This document shows positions 1 to 4,743 of a stretch of DNA of 13,253 bases, piece by piece. The notes below the pieces were generated by a model that was not told where the DNA came from, made no database searches, and saw only the letters and a program-made list of their open reading frames with translations. A program made the translations under genes and the position numbers. How positions within the stretch are numbered: position 1 is the stretch's first letter; each line of letters opens with the position of its first letter. The stretch comes from an uncultured Pirellula sp. (lineage in GTDB: Bacteria > Planctomycetota > Planctomycetia > Pirellulales > Pirellulaceae), in contig CAITIF010000545.1 in NCBI GenBank assembly GCA_903892365.1, positions 1-13,253 on the forward strand, in the 5' to 3' direction.

Positions 1-11
1 AAGCAAAAATC

Positions 12-104
12 AATCAGAACAATGCGATGGATCTAAGTCGCGGGTCCGCCGTCACCTGATGGAAACCTTCAGTCCGCGACCAGATCATCGCGGACGTTCT
101 GATT
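12..104 (+). other. attC recombination site 1
   Basis: The left arm AATCAGAAC (12-20) pairs perfectly with the right arm GTTCTGATT (96-104). After AAC come eight bases and then an unpaired G (29 or 30). The L'' segment GCGATG/ATCT pairs with 81-92, followed by GTCGCGG against CCGCGAC around 75-80. The crossover lies between 96 and 97. The loop between the arms (about 45-73) is the variable terminal structure. Its right end matches the left end of attC2, which defines cassette 1. Confidence 0.87.
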
Positions 105-115
105 TTCAGTGCTCG

Positions 116-445
116 ATGATAGCAGTGCACGTGATTGGATCGATGGTTTGCTTGCCACCGACGAGAACGAAGTGCCTTCAAGTTGTTGCGATTGGATTAA
201 AGCCAAACACAACAACTTTCCCAATTCGCCCGGTTCGTTTTGATTGCGGGGGCGTTTAATGGGGACAGCCATTCACTCCAGTACGCGAGGGCCAAGTCGT
301 GGATTGCATTATCATGCATCCACGCAGAACTCGCGTGTCATTGTTTGCATCGCGACAAACGAAACCATACAATGCTCAAGGCAGTACTCGTGGTACTGAC
401 AACTTGATCGGCCAATATGAGATCGATTCAGAGCTAACAATCTAA
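116..445 (+). pseudogene. Cassette 1 reading frame interrupted by one in-frame stop (uncertain)
   Basis: Cassette 1 (97-538) has no convincing intact gene. One frame starts at ATG 116, 19 bases after the crossover where cassette genes usually begin, runs 47 codons to TAA at 257-259, and then stays open for another 61 codons to TAA at 443-445, just before attC2. The second half has protein-like composition (for example REGQVVDC and TDNLIGQYEIDSEL), so the whole may be a roughly 109-residue gene broken by a single stop. An ATG at 259 overlaps that stop (TAATG) but opens a different frame of 46 codons. A GTG at 109 opens a third frame of 44 codons with acidic, soluble-looking composition, so a frameshift is also possible. 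No ribosome binding site is obvious. The phrases NTTTFP and DNLIGQYEI faintly recall Hsp70 substrate-binding domains, but the spacing is wrong and I do not name it so. A non-coding cassette is the alternative. Confidence 0.3.
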
Positions 446-450
446 CAAGA

Positions 451-544
451 AATCAGAACAATGAATTGCATCGAAGTGCTCGGTCACCGTCGCTTGGCGG
501 TTGCTATCATCACTCCTCGCACTCGATGAATTCGGGCGTTACCC
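451..544 (+). other. attC recombination site 2
   Basis: The left end AATCAGAAC (451-459) is followed by eight bases, an unpaired G (468), CATCGA, an unpaired A (475) and GTGC. The right side pairs as GCAC, TCGATG and AATTC up to the R' box GTTACCC (538-544), with crossover after 538. R'' and R' do not match each other. Instead R'' matches the right end of attC1 and R' matches the left end of attC3, the signature of a junction between two cassettes. The L sequence (GAATT/CATCGA/GTGC) differs from that of attC1, attC4 and attC5. Confidence 0.86.
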
Positions 545-555
545 GACTGAATCCC

Positions 556-1032
556 ATGCTGGTCTCGGACTTCGCAACATTACTCGATACATCCACCGCC
601 AACGCAATTGCGTTCGCGCGTTCAATGGTTCTAGACGATTTGCCCAACAGCTACATTTACCGAGTTTTTCCGAACCAATCCTGCGACGAACATCTTGGGC
701 CTGACGAACTCGTGTATCCGGATGACTCATTAGTCGATGTTCACGACTACATCGAAATGGGGCGTGATGATTGCATTCACTTCCTGTATCGCGATGGTCG
801 TGTTCCTGAATGGATCGACATCAGCGTTGGAGCGGTTGACCACGAATTCACATACATCTACCTCCGTTGTTGTGGGCGATTCACCGCCAATGACGAACGG
901 CTATACTACAATCAATTCGATCGCGGACCATTCGGTGTAAAATCGCCTGCAATTCCTCCCAACATCGAGCTGGGGGATCGCGAAATCAAGTTTTGGATAG
1001 GTGACGCGGTCGATCCACCGGAACGCGGGTAA
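556..1032 (+). CDS. Cassette 2 protein of unknown function (158 aa)
   Basis: I do not recognise a named family. The start at ATG 556 lies 17 bases after the attC2 crossover. The same frame is open back to 466, but an earlier start (526 or 466) would lie inside the attC2 hairpin, so 556 is preferred even though no clear Shine-Dalgarno sequence precedes it. The protein is soluble, acidic and rich in aromatic residues, with no signal peptide or membrane segment. Residues about 72-90 (RDGRVPEWIDIS) lead into a hydrophobic strand with paired cysteines (YLRCCGRF) and a Gly/Pro-rich stretch (RGPFGVKSPAIPP), which looks like a compact alpha/beta fold. The stop codon TAA (1030-1032) is part of the R'' box of attC3, as is common in gene cassettes. 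A cassette-borne immunity or modulator protein is possible but unsupported. Confidence 0.75.
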   Translation: MLVSDFATLLDTSTANAIAFARSMVLDDLPNSYIYRVFPNQSCDEHLGPDELVYPDDSLVDVHDYIEMGRDDCIHFLYRDGRVPEWIDISVGAVDHEFTYIYLRCCGRFTANDERLYYNQFDRGPFGVKSPAIPPNIELGDREIKFWIGDAVDPPERG

Positions 1033-1120
1033 CAATGCCGTGCACACGAAGCCGCCGATCGCGCGGTTTGCTAATGGAGAGCGTTTCTCCGGCGGCTCGG
1101 TGACGGCCGGTCGTTATGCC
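1027..1120 (+). other. attC recombination site 3
   Basis: R'' GGGTAAC (1027-1033) is followed by AA, the arm GCCGT, an unpaired G (1042), CAC, then CGA and GCCGCCG with one or two extra A residues. The right arm pairs as CGGCGGC, TCG, GTG and ACGGC, ending in the R' box GTTATGC (1113-1119) with crossover after 1113. R'' matches attC2's right end, and R' matches attC4's left end. The loop motif GCGGTTTGC is shared with attC5. Confidence 0.87.
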
Positions 1121-2042
1121 GCAAATGACTGATACAAACACGATGGAATCTTGCTCACACGATGCGCATTCATTTGCCGAGCGCGCGGCGGAGATCATGC
1201 GGCGAGAGCCACGAACCGAAAAGACTCCGGCGATCCTGGCGTCGTTTGCGCACGCCCTTAATTACCGGCATCCAATCGACACAATCCCGCATGAGCGCAT
1301 CGCAGCGGCGCATGGCACGAACTTCGCGACTGTCGTGCAGGCGCTGCGCAATGCGAACGGACAGCTTGTGCCCCAACCCCGACTGCCTGAATTGGGCATT
1401 GAGCTCCGTACTGGTGAAACTGCGATGTCCAACGGTGCGACCGTGCAAGGCCCACCCTTCGTATCGGCAGGGCGACTCCAGGCTGGACTGCACATGGCCA
1501 AACACTATGCCTTGATAGAAACGGGCCACGGTTCCCACTTCTGGGGAGTGCCCAATCGCAATGTGCTCTCGGAAGCGAGCAACATCCCGGTCATCGTCAT
1601 CGGTGAGATTGTAGATCCTGAGGGGAGAGGAAAAGCGAATCACGAAGAGTATTATGTCAGGAACCCCATTTGGGTCGACAACCTTCCTGAGGACCACCCT
1701 TGGTACGGATGGACCTATGAGCAAGTTGGCTCGATTATGGACGCGATGCAGATTCAAGCCGAGCGGGTAAATACTCGCATGTTGCTGGTGTGGGACCCGG
1801 AATCAAAGGGCCGGGACGAGACGTACCGCGAAGTCATGAAGGACGTGATTGCGATGATCTCCGCTGAACAAGAGATTGACTACGCGGATGTGCCTGTGCG
1901 TATGGTGAAGGAGTTGACGGAGACACAGATGAATTGCTTGACGGCCGACGATGTAAGAGGATTGCTTGCAATCGAGCAGGCGCAAACTCGGAATCGGCAT
2001 AACAACGCGATGCACCGAAGTCGCGGATCGGCCGCTTCCTGA
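1116..2042 (+). CDS. Cassette 3 protein of unknown function (about 308 aa) with an attC-derived C-terminus
   Basis: I do not recognise the family. The first ATG (1116) lies inside the R' box of attC3, two bases after the crossover, so it travels with the cassette. ATG 1125 or 1143 could be the true start; none has a clear ribosome binding site. No signal peptide or membrane segment is visible. Residues about 25-95 are helical and basic, followed by a linker. Residues about 115-205 contain a likely alpha/beta core (SNIPVIVIGEIVD, then EYYVRNPIWVDNLP), and residues about 205-290 are helical. The last 15 or so codons read through the left half of attC4, giving a tail with AMHRSRGS and a stop at 2040-2042. 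Such a tail is a product of the recombination site rather than part of the fold. GC content and codon use are more GC-rich than in cassette 4, which suggests a separate source. Confidence 0.78.
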   Translation: MPQMTDTNTMESCSHDAHSFAERAAEIMRREPRTEKTPAILASFAHALNYRHPIDTIPHERIAAAHGTNFATVVQALRNANGQLVPQPRLPELGIELRTGETAMSNGATVQGPPFVSAGRLQAGLHMAKHYALIETGHGSHFWGVPNRNVLSEASNIPVIVIGEIVDPEGRGKANHEEYYVRNPIWVDNLPEDHPWYGWTYEQVGSIMDAMQIQAERVNTRMLLVWDPESKGRDETYREVMKDVIAMISAEQEIDYADVPVRMVKELTETQMNCLTADDVRGLLAIEQAQTRNRHNNAMHRSRGSAAS

Positions 2043-2088
2043 TGGTGAGTTTACTTGACGCGACATCGGTGATCGCGAGCGTTCTGCC
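1996..2088 (+). other. attC recombination site 4
   Basis: The left arm reads GGCATAAC (1996-2003), AA, CGCGAT, an unpaired G (2012), CACCGA, A, GTCGCG. The reverse complement of the right arm reads GGCAGAAC, GCT, CGCGAT, CACCGA, T, GTCGCG, so pairing is nearly complete apart from the central spacer and the extra G. R' is GTTCTGC (2081-2087), with crossover after 2081. The left end matches attC3's right end, and the right end matches attC5's left end. Confidence 0.9.
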
Positions 2089-2103
2089 TTTAATTCACAA
2101 CCG

Positions 2104-2110
2104 AAAGGAA
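2104..2110 (+). promoter_or_regulatory. Ribosome binding site of the cassette 4 secreted protein
   Basis: The purine-rich AAAGGAA lies four bases before ATG 2115 and fixes the start of the exported protein. It lies inside the cassette (after the crossover at 2081), so this cassette carries its own translation signal, unlike cassettes 2 and 3. Confidence 0.6.
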
Positions 2111-2114
2111 ACAC

Positions 2115-3155
2115 ATGTTTCGCAAACACGTCAACGCATGGTTGGTCATCGTCTTTTCATTGACGCTGATCGCGTCCGGATCATTTGCCCAAGCCCAAAC
2201 TTTGCCACCCGCTGATAACGGCGATACGGACATTCCGTTTTGGGACTTCACAAGCCTCACGGTGCTTGCCGAAGAGGGAATCTCGGTTGAGGTAACAGAA
2301 GAAATATTCGAAGCACGCGTCGAGATTCAATCAACCTCTGAATTGCCGGACTTCGGCTATTTCGCGTACTCAGTTTCGAGTTTGGACGGACAATACTTAC
2401 GATTGGTCGAGGGCGAAGTCGTCCCTTGGTCGGACCAAATTAGTTTTTCATCCACGACTCTAATGAGAGCTCCTCAAGAGCTTTATGTTGATGGCTCCGA
2501 AGCTTTTACTGATGGAAGCCGCACATTTTATGCGGTCGCAAGTGCGTCGGGAACAACGGACCAATGGGTCTGGTGGGAGTGCACAAAAGCTGGTCTTTGC
2601 GGTCTCGGACAAGGGGCGGTCAATATTGTCAACGGAGTGCAGGACACCGTTATCGGTGTTGCAAACATCCCAGCGGCAGCGGTCAACGGAATTGCGTGGA
2701 CTGAAGAACAGCTTGGGATTCTCGATGGTGACGATCCAATCCGCGTCCCATATATTCCATCTCCTGATTGGTCAAAGGACTTGATTGTTGAAGAAGATGA
2801 TTTCAGCCACGGCGTTAGTAAATTCTCTGGCGCTGCAGGTGTTGAAATATTGACCGGTGTTTGGATTGCTAAAATCGCCAAGTTCCCCAAGGTTGCAAGT
2901 TTACTCGATAACTTGCCTGGCAAAATTGGCAAAACAGGTCCAATTAAAGAGGTACCGGACGCCAAAGCCCTCGACGACTTGTTTGATGCATTGAGTGATG
3001 GTGGTAAAACGGTTAACTCTGGTTCTTACCCTGGTGTTGTAAAGGAGCTTCCTGACGGAACGATCATTCGCAAACGACCAAGCTCCAAGAGTGGTGGCGC
3101 AACACTTGATATTACGCTGCCTGATGGAACCTACATCAAGGTGCATATCAAATGA
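2115..3155 (+). CDS. Secreted polymorphic-toxin-like protein (346 aa), cassette 4
   Basis: Residues 1-27 form a Sec signal peptide: basic RKH, a hydrophobic core, then SFAQAQ with likely cleavage after Ala25 or Ala27. Residues about 34-150 look beta-rich and acidic. Residues about 151-255 are rich in Gly, Ala, Val and Ile (GLGQGAVNIVNGVQDTVIGV, then FSGAAGVEILTGVWIAKIA), like the pre-toxin linkers of bacterial polymorphic toxins. The C-terminus from about 280 is short and basic, with DGTIIRKR, SSKSGGATLDI and PDGTYIKVHIK; such compact Lys/Arg/Ser/His-bearing ends are typical of nuclease toxin tips, but I cannot assign a family. The next gene overlaps the stop (ATGA), the usual layout of a toxin with its immunity gene. 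The second half is more AT-rich than its surroundings. Seen: export signal, linker, coupling. Inferred: toxicity. The alternative is a secreted protein of other function with a helper. Confidence 0.75.
   Translation: MFRKHVNAWLVIVFSLTLIASGSFAQAQTLPPADNGDTDIPFWDFTSLTVLAEEGISVEVTEEIFEARVEIQSTSELPDFGYFAYSVSSLDGQYLRLVEGEVVPWSDQISFSSTTLMRAPQELYVDGSEAFTDGSRTFYAVASASGTTDQWVWWECTKAGLCGLGQGAVNIVNGVQDTVIGVANIPAAAVNGIAWTEEQLGILDGDDPIRVPYIPSPDWSKDLIVEEDDFSHGVSKFSGAAGVEILTGVWIAKIAKFPKVASLLDNLPGKIGKTGPIKEVPDAKALDDLFDALSDGGKTVNSGSYPGVVKELPDGTIIRKRPSSKSGGATLDITLPDGTYIKVHIK
3138..3143 (+). promoter_or_regulatory. Ribosome binding site of the overlapping downstream gene
   Basis: AAGGTG lies eight bases before ATG 3152, within the last codons of the upstream gene. 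It supports translation of the small partner directly coupled to the secreted protein. Confidence 0.55.
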
Positions 3156-3547
3156 ACGAAAGACTCGTAACTGACATTCGGGATTCGTTGCATGATGATT
3201 TAGTCAGCTATGGATTTCTGCTCCAATGCATCAAGTCAGCGCTTAATCAGGGTTCACCAAGTCGCCCCGACGTTCAACTGACTTTGGAACAGTTGCTTGC
3301 TTTGGGAGACGTCTGCATTGGTGAGGCACGCTTAGCAAATGCGGACTATGTACAGTTCACCGGTTGGCAAGGCGAATCGAGTGAGTTGGTAGAGAGAGCC
3401 TTCCGAGTGGTCGATCGTGCGTCGGAACAGGATAAACCGTTTGCTTTTTGGCTGTGCTTGGCGAGTAATGTCGATCAATTTGAACGGCATGAATCGTCTG
3501 AACTGCCAAGCACGGCAGAACAAGGCGATGAACCGAAGTCGCGGTAG
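3152..3547 (+). CDS. Putative immunity or partner protein (131 aa), cassette 4
   Basis: This small soluble protein has a clear excess of Asp and Glu over Lys and Arg, which would suit binding to the basic C-terminal domain of the upstream protein. It has no signal peptide or membrane segment, so it should stay in the cytoplasm while its neighbour is exported. Residues about 1-60 look helical (ending in TLEQLLALGDVCIGEARLA), and residues about 80-110 form a second helical stretch (ELVERAFRVVD, then FAFWLCLAS). The start ATG overlaps the upstream stop (ATGA) and has a good ribosome binding site. The last ten or so residues (AEQGDEPKSR) are read from the left half of attC5, so the native fold probably ends near residue 120. 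No family is recognised; the immunity role is inferred from position, size and charge only. Confidence 0.72.
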   Translation: MNERLVTDIRDSLHDDLVSYGFLLQCIKSALNQGSPSRPDVQLTLEQLLALGDVCIGEARLANADYVQFTGWQGESSELVERAFRVVDRASEQDKPFAFWLCLASNVDQFERHESSELPSTAEQGDEPKSR

Positions 3548-3607
3548 CTGGGCGGTTTGCCAATCGAAAATCAACGCCCGCGACTCGGTTATCGCGGCCG
3601 TTCTACC
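3514..3607 (+). other. attC recombination site 5 (last in the array)
   Basis: The left arm reads GGCAGAAC (3514-3521), AA, GGCGAT, an unpaired G (3530), AACCGA, an unpaired A (3537), GTCGCGG. It pairs with CCGCGAC, TCGGTT, ATCGCG and the R' box GTTCTAC (3600-3606), with crossover after 3600. A further stem GGGCG/CGCCC closes the loop. No later site with a left end GGTAGAAC is found, so this is the last attC before core genes begin. Confidence 0.89.
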
Positions 3608-3620
3608 TTCAGAAAAGAAA

Positions 3621-3977
3621 ATGCCACGTGCAACGTCAAGTATGGTTTCGCGACGCTACAAGACTTGGTTGGTTTTGTCGATCATCGTTCTATCCGTTTG
3701 CTTTCTTGGGGCGATTATCGTTCTAATTGGCCGAATCCCAGTTCGCGGCCATATTTCTTTCAGCCAGGGCCAATCAGATCGCTTCGGACAAATCATGAAA
3801 GAAAACGGGATCATATTTTGTGCACTTCCTTTTGGTGGGTGGCACCGATTGCTTTCGCAAAGGGGAGCTTACCGTTGGGGGCGGGTTAGTGCCGATTGGT
3901 TGCTTTTGAATGGAAGAATTAGGGATTCGCTTTGGGGGATCGCCTTGCTTTTAGCCATTCGATTGCTATCGGGATAA
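3621..3977 (+). CDS. Small membrane protein ORF at the array end, probably a truncated cassette gene
   Basis: ATG 3621 lies 20 bases after the attC5 crossover, like a cassette gene, behind a purine-rich AGAAAAGAAA. ATG 3642 is an alternative. The 118-residue product has one clear membrane segment near residues 16-38 (LVLSIIVLSVCFLGAIIVLI) after a basic N-terminus, then a soluble part with FCALPFGGWHRLL. The final 20 residues or so overlap the end of dedA on the opposite strand. Their hydrophobic look (IALLLAIRLLSG) is explained by that antisense reading, so the natural C-terminus is probably lost. No attC follows. Best reading: the last cassette lost its 3' end and attC by deletion up to dedA. 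The alternative is a resident gene that was always next to the array. Confidence 0.5.
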   Translation: MPRATSSMVSRRYKTWLVLSIIVLSVCFLGAIIVLIGRIPVRGHISFSQGQSDRFGQIMKENGIIFCALPFGGWHRLLSQRGAYRWGRVSADWLLLNGRIRDSLWGIALLLAIRLLSG

Positions 3978-4575
3978 CGCTGACGGCGATGATTCCAAGG
4001 GTTACGAAAATGAAGTTCTCCTTGACCCATTCCAAGTTGCCGAACCAATAACCGGCAACCAAGAACAGAGTTACCCAGACGATGCCGCCGACGATATTGT
4101 AGAGCCAGAAACGCCCAAAATGCATTCGGCCAATCCCTGCCACAAAAGGAGCGAAGGTCCGAACGATCGGAACAAAACGTGCAATGATAATCGTCTTGGC
4201 ACCGTACATCTCGTAGAAGTGTTGGGCGCGAATTAAATGCGATTGGTTGAGCCAGCGTGAACTTTGGCTCCGAAAGACTTTGGGACCTACTTGGGCGCCG
4301 ATCCAGTAATTGACAGCATCCCCGCTGATCGCTGCAACAACCAAAAGGGGAATCATAAGCGCTAGGCTCAGTTGAGAACCTGTGCTAGCGCACAAAGCGC
4401 CAACGGCAAAGAGCAGGGAATCACCTGGCAAAAATGGCATTACCACCAGTCCTGTTTCGCAAAAAATGATTGCGAACAGAACGATGTAAACCCATTCTGG
4501 GCCTGTTGCTGCAACCAGTTCATTGAGATGGCGATCGATGTGCAGAATCCAGCTTAGAATCGTCTTTAGGTCCAT
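3919..4575 (-). CDS. dedA: DedA family membrane protein
   Basis: This is a DedA/SNARE-associated-type polytopic inner-membrane protein of 218 residues, the usual family length. Members are implicated in recycling undecaprenyl phosphate or other lipid carriers and in membrane energetics. It is closest in memory to Escherichia coli DedA itself: matching stretches include an N-terminal HID-H-ELVA motif, FCETGLVV, FLPGDSLLF (48-56), SGDAVNYWIG and ARFVPIVRTFAPFVAG (132-147). The conserved membrane charges are present as Glu40, Asp52, Arg133 and Arg139. Hydrophobic segments lie near 29-47, 52-65, 72-90, 158-178 and 188-206. The start is ATG 4575, with only a weak ribosome binding site (GAAG). Its 3' end overlaps the truncated ORF at the array boundary by 59 bases; dedA itself appears intact. 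Confidence 0.93.
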   Translation of the reverse strand: MDLKTILSWILHIDRHLNELVAATGPEWVYIVLFAIIFCETGLVVMPFLPGDSLLFAVGALCASTGSQLSLALMIPLLVVAAISGDAVNYWIGAQVGPKVFRSQSSRWLNQSHLIRAQHFYEMYGAKTIIIARFVPIVRTFAPFVAGIGRMHFGRFWLYNIVGGIVWVTLFLVAGYWFGNLEWVKENFIFVTLGIIAVSVIPIAIEWLKARRSPKANP

Positions 4576-4743
4576 TTGAATGCTTCAACTGCGATGAAGG
4601 AGGCGTACTGCTTACATGTCTCGAGAGTAAAGGGATTGGTGATAGACTAGTTGTCAAAACAGGGCTGGGCGCTCTGCATGGTATTTGACCTTCCCAAATT
4701 AACCCGATCCAACCTCGAAATATTTCGGTAATCGATTCAATCG

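Larger units (their letters stand above)
1..3607 (+). mobile_element. Distal part of an integron gene-cassette array (four complete cassettes)
   Basis: Five attC sites in the same orientation split this region into cassettes at 97-538, 539-1113, 1114-2081 and 2082-3600, taking the crossover as the bond after the G of each GTT box. The decisive evidence is that the bases after the crossover in each site reappear, reverse-complemented, at the left end of the next site: TTCTGATT/AATCAGAA, TTACCC/GGGTAA, TTATGCC/GGCATAA and TTCTGCC/GGCAGAA. This is what sequential IntI-mediated insertion of circular cassettes produces, and chance would not. Credible genes all read rightward, toward the left half of the following attC. 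No tyrosine recombinase is present; in a standard layout it would lie left of position 1. Bases 1-11 are the tail of an earlier cassette. The near-constant attC length (about 89-93 bp from R'' to R') suggests a sedentary chromosomal integron. Confidence 0.88.

Noticed and set aside
69..272. Minus-strand ORF of 67 codons in cassette 1
   Set aside because: It begins in the cassette body and ends inside attC1, against the usual gene direction, with low-complexity Ser-rich composition.
116..445. Hsp70 substrate-binding-domain fragment in cassette 1
   Set aside because: Only the phrases NTTTFP and DNLIGQYEI are suggestive. The distance between them is about 25 residues too long and a stop codon intervenes.
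1170..1757. 195-codon minus-strand ORF opposite the cassette 3 gene
   Set aside because: It lies wholly inside the better plus-strand gene, its composition is typical of a high-GC antisense frame, and it has no motif.
2528..2965. 145-codon minus-strand ORF opposite the secreted protein
   Set aside because: It is antisense to a gene with a clear signal peptide and ribosome binding site; its Pro/Ser-rich product has no recognisable feature.
12..3607. The repeated GCGATG/ACCGAAGTCGCGG motif as a CRISPR array or REP element
   Set aside because: Spacing is irregular (about 440-1520 bases), the copies are long imperfect hairpins with GTT crossover boxes, and genes lie between them. attC explains all of this.
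3417..3620. Upstream extension of the array-end ORF to ATG 3417
   Set aside because: It would overlap the partner gene and run through the whole of attC5; ATG 3621 after the crossover is the sensible start.
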